A DNA stretch of 64,000 nucleotides from Paragonimus skrjabini miyazakii. Its lineage: Eukaryota > Platyhelminthes > Trematoda > Plagiorchiida > Troglotrematidae. The stretch's first letter is position 1. Each line of letters opens with the position of its first letter. The DNA lies in contig JTDE01021187.1 of NCBI GenBank assembly GCA_014338405.1, positions 32,844-96,843 on the forward strand, read 5' to 3'. Under the pieces are notes generated by a model. That model had not been told where the DNA came from. It saw nothing but the letters and a program-made list of their open reading frames with translations, and made no database searches. This document shows positions 23,912-35,384 of the stretch, piece after piece. Position numbers and translations under genes: made by a program.

Positions 23912-25662
23912 TTGCGTGGAATGAAACAGAAGCGGATAATTGATTCGACCACTTTTGAGCGCATCCGTCCCACTGGGACAGTTATCCCTAGGTTATGCGG
24001 TCTGCCCAAAGTGCACAAACCAGGTTTGCCTTTGAGACCCATTTTAGATTTGTGCAACTCGCCTTATCATACTCTGGCCAAATGGCTTGCCGGTCTGCTC
24101 GAACCTATCAGGTTGGAGCTAGTAAAACATAGTCTCCGGGACACGTTTCATTTCATTGACGCAGTCCAACACCTGAGCCTAAACAATCAAAGAATGTTCT
24201 CGTGCGATGTTGCCTCACTATTTACGAACATGCCTTTGCAAGAGACAACTGACTATTTATGCGATTACATCGAGCATAACAAACAGGTGGAAATCCCAAA
24301 AGATGAACTGAGAGAACAGCTGGTGCTTTGTACGTGTAACGTTCAGTTTCTGTTCGACAATGCAGTCTATCGACAGGGAGATGGAGTGGCAATGGGCTCG
24401 CCTCTAGGTCCCTTATTAGCTGACGTTTTTATGAGCAAACTGGAAACTAACCAACTGAGTGCGGTCGTTGAACAATTTGCATTTTATAAACGCTATGTTG
24501 CTGACATTTTTTTGCGTTTTCAACGAGCATTCTAAGATGAACAGAGTTATGGCAGTTATGGGCACTCAGCCCATAGCAGTGTTAAATTCACCCAGGAGTC
24601 AGACAACAATGGTCAAATAAATTTCTTGGATGTTGGCATAGTAAGACGAGAAGATGATTCAATCCAAAGTAATGTGTACAGAAAACAAACTTGGACTAGC
24701 CAATACATTCACTTTAACAGTTTCGTTCCACTAAATCAAAAGCGAAACCTCATACGATGTCTGACGATTAGGGCTTTGAAGAACTGCACCCCTCACACTT
24801 TACAAGCTGAACTAGACTTTCTGCAAGAAGTGTTCATGCAGAAGGGCTACCCAATGCGTTTCAGTTAGAAGGCGATGCAGACAGTAGAATTAAAACTTAA
24901 GCCACTCTCTGTGATTAAGAAACTTGCGTTTGTTAGTCTTCCTTTCAAGGGACATCCTATGGCCGAAGTTATCTTAAGAAAGCTTAAAAAGTCAGTTGAA
25001 GCAACCTACCTTGCCACTCAATTGTGCTTGAGTTTCCGTTCAACACCAGTTATTATGTCACAACTCAAAGACAAACCTCGATATTCTACAACCAGTTGTT
25101 GTGTGTACTCATTTGGTTGCTCGCGTCGAGCATCATACATTGGTTGTACTACGAGGCGATTGTCTGACAAAGTGCGTGAACATCATCCTGAATGGTTAAA
25201 CAGTGATGTGACTAAAACGGTTTCAAGCGCGATTGTTGTTCACTTGACTGACTCTAATCATTCTAGATTACTGATGAGTAGTCAGGGATTTGGTTTATTT
25301 CATGTTGAACATCACCCGACGATCGGGCAACTTGATCATTATTCACAAGCGAAAGTGGTTGAGCATTCACATATGATAATTCGGTCGTGCCTAACGTGAG
25401 GTCAATGGCGCAGTGGTAAACACGGTTGCCTCATGAACAGCGTGGCCGTGGTTCTTATCATTCTGTCAGTAAGAAAGGCGCTTTTCAGATTGTCTACCGA
25501 GTACCAAGGAATCGATCAAAAGTGATGAGATTCCGAATGTTGTTCTTTGCCGACGCCATTAGTATCCGATTCCGCAACCCTGACAGCTGTGCTCAGAAGT
25601 TTGTGCAGACACTTAACCTCCCCTGGCGAACAATCAATAAAGCCCACAAGTTGGAACAGTGA
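23912..25662 (+). pseudogene. Penelope-like element: reverse transcriptase plus GIY-YIG endonuclease, inactivated
   Basis: The best-preserved PLE here. One reading frame runs from 23912 to about 25256 with only two internal stops (24533-24535 and 24866-24868). In the first segment (207 residues), GLPKVHK is at 30-36, motif A DVASLF at 99-104 and motif B GDGVAMGSPLGPLLAD at 156-171. Motif C reads RYVADIF at 194-200, where an active PLE has YVDD, so a catalytic aspartate is Ala (codon 24500-24502). Then come FLDVGIVRRE and RNLIRCL, and the endonuclease part (YSFGCSRRASYIGCTTRR). A hammerhead-family element interrupts the endonuclease at 25265-25456. The rest (QTLNLPW) follows in another frame to 25662. 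The 5' end is missing. Confidence 0.9.
25257..25464 (+). mobile_element. Partial hammerhead-family element inserted in the PLE endonuclease
   Basis: ATCATTCT occurs at both borders (25257-25264 and 25457-25464), so this is a real insertion with a short target duplication. The insert begins with the inverted tail arm (GATGAGTAGTCAGGGATTTG, GTTGAACATCACCC), continues with AAGCGAAAGTGGTTGAG, then the tRNA-like head (A box TGGCGCAGTGG at about 25406). It stops before the hammerhead. The PLE frame resumes after the second copy of the target site. The element therefore jumped after the PLE did. Confidence 0.75.
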
Positions 25663-25830
25663 TTGCGTAACTGATAACAAACGCGCCGTCCATAACCTCT
25701 ATTGATCGTCTTTCTCACTCACCCCAGTTACTGTCTTCTTATTTATTGTGTTGTAATTAGCCTGATGATCAAACACAGAAAGCAAGTCTTGTTCGCTATT
25801 TTGTCGTTCTCATGCTGCAGTATCCAACTA
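25663..25830 (+). other. PLE 3' untranslated region
   Basis: Shares a block with the other PLE copies: TTAGCCTGATGATCAAACAC then AGAAAGCAAGTCTTGTTCGC. The same region follows the endonucleases at 62386 and, in reverse, at 15230-15300. Possible hammerhead resemblance is discussed under findings. Confidence 0.55.
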
Positions 25831-26284
25831 TTATTTGTCCTTTCGAAATCTGAACTCATAACCTCTGTGAAGTGCTCCTGCCTGAATGCTTTCCAAGAAA
25901 CCTGAATAAAAAAGTATCGTATGCCATTATCACTATGAGAAAAATCTGTATTCAATTGTTTGCCTGTTTAATAGTCGTTCGCCACAAACGGTTGCGTTAA
26001 TTCTTTCGGTTGTCAGCTTGTTTGTACAAAGTGCTTTGAAAAGTCAGCCTTTGCAATTCATTGTCCTCAGACCCGTAATCAACACTGTGCTGATCGTCTG
26101 TGGCGTGGAAATGCAGTCAGCTAGAAAGCGTTCCTGCATGAATGCTTTCCAAGAAATCTGAATGAAGAAGTGTCATATGCCATTACCACTGTGAGATTAG
26201 ACGATTATTGATTCGAAACTGGTCCATATGCCTCACGCTATAGATGTGACATGCATAGCTATCACTGACAAAAAACGGTGTGTT
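25831..26284. other. Unassigned stretch with a local duplication
   Basis: The block CTGAATGCTTTCCAAGAAAC (about 25881-25900) recurs as GAATGCTTTCCAAGAAATC at about 26140-26158, followed in both places by TGAAT-AAGT and ATGCCATTA. This is a local direct repeat with about 260-bp spacing. Confidence 0.5.
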
Positions 26285-26556
26285 TGAAGCGGATATATCT
26301 GGTTGATATAAACTGGAACTCAGTGAGATTTGACTTCGGCTTTCGCATTCACATGAACGTTCCTGCGTGCATCTTTCCAAAAAAAGATTTGAGTTTCGCT
26401 TTCGTTAAAGCTCATCAGTAGTGCATATTCGTACCGCTTTTGAGGTTTGAACTCCGACCTTGTTTCATGTGGCGACCGTGTTGAACACTGAGCTACTGAC
26501 CTCACATTAGGTACAACCGACTTATCATACACGAACGTTTGTGAGCAGTATTCAAA
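26285..26556 (-). mobile_element. Hammerhead-bearing element, copy at 26.4 kb
   Basis: A diverged minus-strand copy with a tail (ATCTGGTTGATATAAACTGG), hammerhead, tRNA-like head (reverse of ACCGTGTTGAACACTGAG, then GACCTCACATTAGG) and the upstream GTGCCTAA-like part. Target duplication not identified. Confidence 0.65.
26380..26424 (-). ncRNA. Hammerhead ribozyme copy with broken stem I
   Basis: Minus strand: GCACTA, core CTGATGA (the most canonical core here), stem II GCTTT/AAAGC with a four-base loop, GAAA, then ACTCAAAT and C. The expected stem I partner is replaced by a T run, so stem I cannot form and helix III is weak. Core and stem II are intact. Confidence 0.65.
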
Positions 26557-29500
26557 TTGCCAGGTTACCTCTAGAACAGACTCGGTAACCCCCCTGTTGA
26601 TTTCAATCGATAACTTCATGATTAAGTTTACTGGTGAACTTGGAAACACAGAAACGAATAAACTTGCTAGGCAATGTCTGGTGGTAGGAGTGTATTTGCT
26701 ATAAGTTGAACACCACTCATATCTAACTGGTGTTTTCATACTTCATTCATATAAATTCACTGGATTCGAGTCTCGTTCTTGCTAAAACACCCAGTAAGGT
26801 TTACTATTGGTACTAGTCTACGCAGTACTTTCTTTCGAAGAGAAGTCGACTAGAATGTACCTGTGGATGCGAAGGCTACGGACAAAAATGGTCAGCTTCC
26901 AGTGTGTATTGGGTTACTCATTCTGAGTGTGTTTTCCTTCTTCTAAGTTTGTTCAAATTAATTGTTTCCTCTGGTGGTGCAGTTGACCGAAGACTGCTTG
27001 TTACTCAAAAGCACATCAAACGGACGAGTGTTTTTTTTAAAAAGAAAAAAATTATTGATGTGGTTTGCACTCAGCATTTCTGTATTTCTGGTCATGAGCG
27101 GCATTGAATTTGGGTATGGTGGCGATAAACCAAACCTATTTTGGGATGACGGCGTTTATTTAGGAAATCTCTATTCCCTTGACTGATAACCTAGATGTAA
27201 TACTGATGGGACATGTGAAGTTATGCAGTTAATCAGAATAGACCTGAAAATTCAAGTACGATTTGAACAGATGATAGTTTGGTTAGGAAATAACGTCACA
27301 TGCGTACACATTACGTCAACGGACAAGAAGCGTTAATTTGCAAGAATGAGAATCATTTATGCAGAAAGTTAATGAAGGCTCCTTGACGTAGTCAAATTGG
27401 CCGTCTTATCTGACTCACGCTTTGATGACATACTTACATTTAACTAACAAGCTTAAGGTAGAAAATGAAAGCAAAATCTACGGTGGAAACGGTTTCCACA
27501 TTTGTTAAAGAGTTTAAGGAAACGGTTGGTCTCACTGACCATCAGCAAAATTGTGGAAAACCGTTTCGACCTCGTTCGGTCTCATTAACCCTATGCTCGC
27601 TGGGGATGCGTACTCTTATTTTGGTAGCTATTTCGTGTAGTCTAAACTTATGTAAACTGCATTGGAGTCTTGTGGCACGAAGCGTTTCATATCGATCGGG
27701 GCAACTTCAAGCAGTCTCTCAAAAGTGGATGGCAATCTCTCTCATTCAACTTCTGACCTATGATCACGAGTTAATTCGTCCTGTGTATCCATATTGTCCC
27801 GCACCACACATGGGAGTGACTTTAGTCATCTCGAACAACGGTCTGAGTTTACTGCATTGCAAGTTTTTCCCCATTTATTCATCAAACGTGTGATTGTTTG
27901 TTTCGTTTCCCTAAACTAAATCATAATTCGTATTTTCGGATTATTCAGTTTCACAATGCACTTCACCCTAGGTAAGTTGCATTGCCAACTAAAGTTTTCT
28001 GTTGCCTCATTCACTCCAACCTCCATCCAATCAGAATAGCAAAAGGATAGACGCGGTAACAGGGGCTATTGGACACGCCAAAACAATGCAAAACGGGCTA
28101 CAGCTACTATCCGTTTTACCGATAAGTGTTGATTTAAACACATAAAATCACGAGAGATTAATCGGAGCAATTACGAGGAACAGAAGAGAACTGTTCATCT
28201 AAGATTGCACGGATATGCATCACTTTCGAGAGGCGAGACATTCAGAACTCTAGGACATGGAACTGCTGCACCGTCTAGCCGTAGTTATAGCCCTGTGGAA
28301 TGGACTAACCACGAGAGTATGATTACACACCAATCTGTTGCTATCCAAAACATTTTGATGTATTTATTGGCAACGCTTAGCAGAAATATGGATATAAGAC
28401 CTCCGCACTTAGGTCCATTAGCATTCAGCCACCTTTTATGTATCCTTACCGAGGTAGATAATCAACACAAATTTTGTTGTGCAATCCCACCTGCCTTTGG
28501 CTAGCTCACCAGTCGTCTCTCACCTCTTTTAAACTGCTTTCCGGTGTACCAGAACATTCATTATCACTAAACCTCTGTTGAGGCGCAAATCACATTCTCA
28601 ACACTGTCCCATCTATAGTTGGCCATTTTTCATAATTCCTCCATCCACCCTCCAACGGTTTTGTAAACCAGTCTATCTCTTAAATTCGTTGTTATTCAGC
28701 TGCCGATCCGGGTATACGTTGATTCAGACCATTTGTATGCAAATGAGTTAGAGTGGTGTTTATCTCAGTTACTAACTCGCATATCTTAAATGTTTTGATA
28801 TGAGGGTTTTTGCACCCTAGGTGTACCTGAAGCTTAATGTCTATGTATGCAAGGCAACTGTCAGTGTCACGTCACTTTGCGGTCCTGAAGCTTGTCCACT
28901 CAGAACAAAAAAACAAAGACGGCTTTCACTAATGTGACCATTAATATCCGCTTCTGATTACTGGACGGGTAAACATGAGTGAGGACAGGAAGAGGATATT
29001 TGATAGTGACTGTCGACCGGGTACATTTGTTTAGGCGTGAAAGGTACACATTCTTTGGTGGTTGGGTTATGCAATAAGGATTGTAACTAGTCGTTTGCCA
29101 TACCAAACGCTTTTTGCCAGTGTTGTGACCAATCTGTTTTAGGGGCTAGGCAGTTTATGACCTGGCTCAGCGGGATGAAATCAATCGCCAAAGGGTTAGC
29201 CACCAAAAGAGTGTATTCTCCATTCCGAACTGGGGTTATCGCGACACAGAGAGTTAGTGATAGGAAACATCGGGTGAGATTGCGTCAACTCGGACCTAGC
29301 GTTACGAACTGGTCGTTATTCAGTTGAATTTTCTGCGAAGTACAAATAATAACATGGGACTGTGACAGCTTCCAGAATGCTGCCTTACTGAATACACCTT
29401 ACTTTCAGTTGAAGCCTAAATATTTTCTCTGCAGATGTAGGGACCTTGACCTTGAAGAAACACAGTTACACAGGTGTTTTAATAAATAAATCTCAAGTCT

Positions 29501-31306
29501 TCTCTTTTCTGTTTCCCGTTTTGAGTTTGTTTCGTCTGTCTGTACTTGTATGGCAATCAAGGGTCAAAATAAATGATATATTATTTTCCATGACAATGAG
29601 GATTATAGCCAGTTTTTGGCCCCAGGCGCTTGAAATACATAGCTTCCTCATTTAAATTGATGTGAACGCAGACTCTGTCTACAATCTCCATAAAATTGAG
29701 TTTAATCCGATTCTTTGCTTGACCACAGGTTCTGTTCGAACGAAAATATACTTCCTCCAACTAATTCGTTATTCTATTCAGCTCCACCAGCACTCGAAAT
29801 GTGTTCGTCGTGTGAGGCATCGCAGAGAAATTCAAAGATGCATACCTGATGAGTGACAATAATCAAGAAACCGATCACGCGCTTCTGGCTGTAAGGAATT
29901 TTGTTCAGCTATGAATTAAAACCTGACTGAAACCATACTAAGAGCATAGCTACGGTGCTCCGTGTCAGTTATTATTTCAGAGCGTCCTTGAACCAGCGGG
30001 GTTAAATAGCATGTTTCGGTGTCAACAGTTTACCATCCATGTTAGACACGTGGTATTTGCCAGTTAGTGGCTCTATTTTACTAACAGTCCAACAACAAAA
30101 TGTGGATAGGAGGCAGAAACCACGCGAACTCCATTGACCTGTCGTCTACGAAACCCATTTAGCAGCTCATTTGGTGCCGAAGAAGTAAGTTATGTCGAGT
30201 GAAGCGTTGATACTGATGTCTATCTTATATTGATGTTCTTATTTGCAGCAGTCTCTGAAAGTAAACCATAATAGTTTAAAATAAACACAAGTGTGAGATT
30301 AATATTTCGCCAATTCACCAACACTGTATTCGTTAATGTGCTTGATTTTGGAAAAACATGTTGCGGATCTCAGCGGTAAACTCATAGACATATTATCCAG
30401 TGACTAGCTACAATCAACCTAATGACAGCATTTCCCCGCGTCTGGTTTCACCATTTTACAGTCAGATGTTCGGCTTCAATGCTATGTCCCAAATTAAATT
30501 TTCATTCGAATGAGACCATCATGTTACTTTTTGAACCAAAACAAAAGTACTTCGTATAACTTGCAAAAACGTGCGCAAAACACATTGTTTTCAGAAAATG
30601 TCAAAACCTCACATATCACATTCTGTTCAGCATGAGCCTACAAAACATAAATCTCCATTCAATCTCTTTATATTCATGCCATTGTGTAAAAACTCTACTG
30701 CTATTACGGTTATTATACTTACGCGCCTAAGTTTTGAAGTGAGATGACCAACGATACCATACTAAAAATCCAGGGGTTACTTACTGAAAAAGAAGGTATT
30801 TGGTGAAATACAATGTAAATACGTTTGAACTCACTTACGCATTAACGTCCTGCGTAATACCAACATACACAACTCGTCAGTTACTGTTTCATAGACCCAG
30901 AAATGGTAAGTAGTAACATGGCCATTTATACGCATGGTAAAACTATATACATTCAATTGCCGTTAGCATCATTTGGCGATGCCATTACAGAACTTGTATG
31001 GCCACTTGTATGAACCACTATTCTATTTTGAAAAGTTAGACATTCCCAATTTGATCACCTGCTTTTCGATTATTTCCCTCTCTCATTAAAATATCATTCT
31101 TTTGTCTGTTGCTAACACGTTAGAGAAGATCTGGCGATGATAACTATCAATATGATGTACATTAATCAATGAGCCGCTTTGAATATTCGATGGTGGATAG
31201 TTTTTTTGTTTAACCGGATAAAAACTTCCTATTTCAAGTTGATCGTATAACGCGCGGTCAAAATCAGCAGGGGCGCACAGGTTGAATTTGAACTGTGTGA
31301 CAAAGC
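26557..31306. other. Mostly unassigned stretch of about 4.7 kb
   Basis: Includes a 142-codon plus frame (27465-27893) with no recognised domain; its start holds the perfect palindrome GTGGAAACGGTTTCCAC (about 27482-27498). Frames at 28205-28504 and 29446-29856 are unremarkable. No repeat borders or splice pairs I trust. Confidence 0.4.
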
Positions 31307-31328
31307 GTGCTGCTGTGTTGTTGGCGCC

Positions 31329-31639
31329 ATGTTAGTTTTCGTTTGTGTAAGTCGTGCGTATGGCTTGCTGTGCCTTTGGTTCACTCTTGTTTGTGTTGTT
31401 TCTTTTTACAGGATTGTTGCTGGAACCTCCACTTCGGAAGCACGCTGTTGTCTCCGCGTTGCCCCAGAGTTGGTCCGCAAGCGTTACGGACAATCAGAGC
31501 AAAGACGACCGGCTTGTATGCTACAGATATATTTTCTGCTGGCCGAGAAACATACAATATTTTGATAAGTAAACGTAATTACGCAAACGCGTTAAATTCA
31601 AATGATCCGATAATTAATGTGGAAATCGGTAGAAAATAA
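31329..31639 (+). CDS. Candidate small two-exon gene, unknown product
   Basis: ATG at 31329 opens MLVFVC, then a donor GTAAGT (31347) and, 65 bp on, the acceptor TTGTTTCTTTTTACAG (ending 31411) lead in phase into a frame to a stop at 31637-31639. The spliced product would be 81 residues, starting MLVFVCDCCWNLHF. The splice signals are good, the intron size suits a flatworm, and phase is kept. Against it: short, no domain, and other frames are also open across the exon. It could instead be the first exons of a longer gene. Confidence 0.3.
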
Positions 31640-33017
31640 TGGAACAGTTTTTATCAGATATATTCAAAACGTATAGGAAGTAAAGTCGATTACTTATAGT
31701 CATTTGGAATAAAACAAAACTGTTAACAGAAAAAGATACTTAAGGAGAATAAACGAGAGTAGATGCGATTATGAAGAAAAAGTACAAAACAGCAAGCATG
31801 TCTTTCGTTCCAGCAAACTTCATTTGGACAAAGTTCCTTTTTCTGAATGTTAGTCGGAGTTCATATTCCTGTGTTCACCGGTGAAGACACAGATTCAAAT
31901 GGGCTGAATGGAAAAGAGAACCATTAGTCCAAACAAAACAGCATAACAAAATAACTTAGTGAGTACAGTATATAGTGTTCACTATATTTCACTTCACTGG
32001 TAAAATTAGGGTATACATTTGAGCAAGTTGCTCAATCTGGTTACATCTGAAAATCCTATTCTCCCTAGTACGAAGACCACCCTGTTATGTAGACCATTGC
32101 GCTAGAGCGATCACCCCAGGAAAATGTTGCAAATCTCATGAAATAATGCATTACGGTACATCAGCTACCTCTGCAAAGCGCAAACCACCGATAGCCACCA
32201 CCCTCGAGACAACCTCCGTTATGTTCCCTATTGCGTTTTACACCTTTGAACTGTTGTCAGCTTTGTACAACCTGAGAGCTGCAATCCATTTTCCAGTCGT
32301 TTGGATCTGTGTAGGTGGACAAAGTTGGCATGAGTCACTCCCACTATGGTTCATGCTAGCTGCTCACTCGTATTGAATAATCCAGGAGACCTACTGTCAA
32401 TTCATGTTTGTTCCGGCTACCACCACCACATATCAGGTTGAACCAACCAAACGTATTTTACTTTGAAAAACTGTGTTATTCGTTCGTGTAGAAACGGGAA
32501 CGCAGCAAACCGTATAGTTAGCTGCCTGAGGACCAATAAGCTATAGTTTCTGTATGCCTTACAGTAGAAAAAACTAGAGTGCAGGTGTTCAGAGCGAAGG
32601 GAAGGCTCTAATTTGGCACAAATATGTGCACATCAACTTGAACAAATAGGTGTATCGGCGATTACTCAACACACTTAGCAAAACTGTACTGAAACTTTCT
32701 TTAGCAGTTCAAGAGAAAACTCGAAGTAGTAACAAGGTTGAAATGCCAGGTACGTAGTAAGACAGTGAGACCACATCAGCCTTCAGTATTGTGGTGTAGA
32801 AGCCATCATAGTTACCAAGCCCATCAACCATGGTTTACTTTACACCTACTCAGAATAAATGCAAACACTAACTACTTAGGAGGATATTTACCTGTGATGA
32901 ACGTTAATGAAGTTTTTGTATAATCCCAGCATGTACTCATGCACAGAAATGCGAAAAATGAAAAATCTCTGAGTACTCGAAAGACAGCTCAGTGATCTTG
33001 CATACCTATGGTGTACG
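31640..33017. other. Unassigned stretch
   Basis: No open frame above 76 codons, no motif, no repeat border recognised. Confidence 0.45.
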
Positions 33018-33337
33018 TGTTGTATGACAGGCCGTTTCGCTATGAGTAGTATACTACTCACAAGTAGTATGTTACCCACAGGCGACATTCATGAACAAAA
33101 GAGCACGCTCCGAGCACCAGGAAGCCGATGGACAGGAACAGACTATCGGAATAGTGTGTACGCGCTGTGGCAGAAGTTCCAATAAGGCGAATGACAACGT
33201 ACTGTCATCTGATGTATGCAGATGCATGTCTGACGTGCAAATGAGTGTGCGCGTTTGTGGTTTAATTTTTGACGACCTATACGGGGGTTTGCGAAGTAAA
33301 CGAGTTCTCAAGCCATTCGTCTATTGCGGTCACAACA
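33018..33337 (+). mobile_element. Solo LTR, family B, second copy
   Basis: 320 bp from TGTTGTATGACAGG to GGTCACAACA. Flanks TACG and TAAG, a 4-bp duplication with one mismatch. It aligns end to end with 2708-3029 in the opposite orientation. The 86-codon frame inside is incidental. Confidence 0.75.
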
Positions 33338-33530
33338 TAAGGAAGTGCTAAATGTGGACTCAATTGGGATTTAAAAAAAGTGGTGTCGAGAATGTTTCAG
33401 TAAGTGAGCAATTCAACTTCAGAGAGCACATCCACTTAGAAAACTTGCATGAACTAGGAAAATTCTATCACTCGACTGGAGTAATTTAACGACAAAATGA
33501 TGATGAATGAAGAATTTAGCGGGAAAGCAA

Positions 33531-33818
33531 CTAGTTTATTGTTATTTCTAGTACACATTCTTCAAGAGTTTGTTGTCTCACTGTTGTTTCCCTAAAGTGC
33601 ACAATCAGGTGATACCGGTGATCAGTAACCGTTAGAAACATGTCATTTAGCTTGCGGGCTAAGTAAATTGCTTTTGCACTTAGTAAAACTTCTTCTTCCT
33701 GGTTAGTCATATTTTTGTAGTTTCCTTCAGTCGAAGGAGTACAAGCATCGAAGTGATTAAGAATGAACAAACAAACGGGCTGAACATCTGCTGAGTACTC
33801 AGAAAAGTGTTTGTCCAA
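33531..33818 (-). CDS. Candidate 3'-terminal host exon, unknown protein
   Basis: A minus frame of 95 codons starts directly after a possible acceptor (CCTATGCAAACAG) and ends at a stop at 33531. It reads FSEYSADVQPVCLF, YKNMTNQEEEV and ARKLNDMFLTV, a composition typical of real protein rather than repeat shadow. I do not recognise the family. No initiator is required if it is an internal or terminal exon. The polypyrimidine tract is weak, which limits confidence. Confidence 0.4.
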   Translation of the reverse strand: MDKHFSEYSADVQPVCLFILNHFDACTPSTEGNYKNMTNQEEEVLLSAKAIYLARKLNDMFLTVTDHRYHLIVHFRETTVRQQTLEECVLEITIN

Positions 33819-34295
33819 CTGTTTGCATAGGTAAGATCATCTGAATAGCTGATTGTTTCGAGTAGATTAATCATTTATGTAATTCATCATTTGTTGAGAC
33901 ATGGGAGACATACTTGGTGTAACAGTAACATCTCCAGATAACGGACTGTAGCAAGTGAACAGACTTAAAACTTAGCAACCCATTGTTTCCCCCCAAATCG
34001 CATATTTTAATAACGTGACAAAGATAGGCACTCATGTACTTCATCCACACAGCTTAAATAAGGCTCACATCGAGTGGTTGTTTATGAATGACGACACTGC
34101 CTAGACATAGTGATCATTCGCAATTTGCTGCGGACCATCAGTTCATCTCTTTAATACGTGATATATGGAATGATTATTCCTACTATAACTTTGGTAATGA
34201 CTGCCCATTACAAAATACATATATCTATCAAGTTTCGTCTTCCAGCCACCTTTTCAACACTGAATATATTTGAAACAGTTCATTCCCTTCAGAAG

Positions 34296-34591
34296 TTTGA
34301 ACAAAACAGTCAGAAAACGAAAACTGGTAGATGCAAGCATTTCGTATTGACTCATCAGTACCAAATTTACAATAACATGAAACGGTTTTTTTATATCGAA
34401 CAGATAGGGGGGTAGGGTGGATAGTCAATCNNNNNNNNNNNNNNNNNNNNNNNNNNNNNNNNNNNNNNNNNNNNNNNNNNNNNNNNNNNNNNNNNNNNNN
34501 NNNNNNNNNNNNNNNNNNNNNNNNNNNNNNGATGAGTCAATACGAAATGCTTGCATCTACCAGTTTTCGTTTTCTGACTGTTTTGTTCAAA
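34296..34591. repeat. Inverted repeat (61 bp arms) around a 100-N assembly gap
   Basis: Bases 34296-34356 are the exact reverse complement of 34531-34591. The gap 34431-34530 is exactly 100 N, a conventional placeholder of unknown true length. The left side also has 74 bp of unique sequence between arm and gap. CTGAATATATT occurs beside both arms (about 34260 and 34592). Either a real hairpin stopped the assembly or the two sides were joined wrongly. Confidence 0.9.
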
Positions 34592-34996
34592 CTGAATATA
34601 TTGACAAAATAATATTACTTCTAATAAGACGTGATAGTTCTCATAGAGCTGTTGTCGATACCTGAGTCCAGCTCGAACCTGTGATGGGTAAGACAATATA
34701 AAGCTCGCTTTTGTGAACGTTCACACCCGGTCAACCGCTTATGACATACCATCATATCGACAAAGTTCTTCGGCTGGGATGAAATGCATAGGAAATATCG
34801 ATATGCACAACGATTACAACTCTGCTTAATAAGGGGCAATGTCAAGTTCCGCATATGGAAATTTGAGAATGGGCATATGATTTTCCATGAGCATTCAATG
34901 GGATATTATTCAAACTGAGTATTAGTCAACGCGACTCAATATACAGATCGGCATATTTCAAGGAATTGTCGTGCAGCTGCATATATTATGCGTTAA

Positions 34997-35384
34997 CTAT
35001 CTAATAGTAAGTAGATTCTTAAGGTTAACTGCTTTCCAAATACAATTACGGAAACTAATTCTTGATAAGTGATACAGTTTATAGTTGAAAGTTGGACATC
35101 TCCTATCACGGATATGATCCAGTGTTCTCCCGTTAATTATTCGTCTACTGATGGGTGAACTGTCACCGTTTCCAGTCCCATTCAGTCTACTTCCATCTGG
35201 TGAGCCGATATAAGCACGAAAATGAAGGTCATGTGCCGGTTTAAGGTGAACATCTTGAGGTCTTACAATCTGAAAGTTATCTCGCCGAAAGTTGAAGTTA
35301 AAATGCTCTTCTCTAACCATTTTCGTGTCACAAACTAACTCACCGTAGTTGTCGTACTCTTCTCAAGAATTGGTTGATGGAATT
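34997..35384 (-). CDS. Candidate split host exons, unknown protein
   Basis: Minus strand: an exon 35384-35344 (41 nt) sits between acceptor GTTTATCTTTCAG and donor GTGAGT. About 31 nt further on, an AG at 35314-35313 could start a second exon that stays open to 34997 and reads FNFNFRRDNFQIVRPQDV and AYIGSPDGSRLNGTG. A 31-nt intron is short but known in flatworms. The function is unknown. The donor ending the second exon is not clear; GTAATT near 35050 is one option. Confidence 0.35.

Noticed and set aside
27465..27893. 142-codon plus frame as a gene
   Set aside because: No domain, no clear splice context, and it begins in a palindromic repeat-like block.
29836..29880. CTGATGA followed by GAAA, hammerhead-like spacing
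   Set aside because: No closing pair for stem II at the core and no stem I partner; taken as chance.
33091..33351. 86-codon plus frame and its minus counterpart
   Set aside because: Both fall within the family B LTR and mirror the frame in the copy at 2.7 kb; they are shadows of a non-coding repeat.
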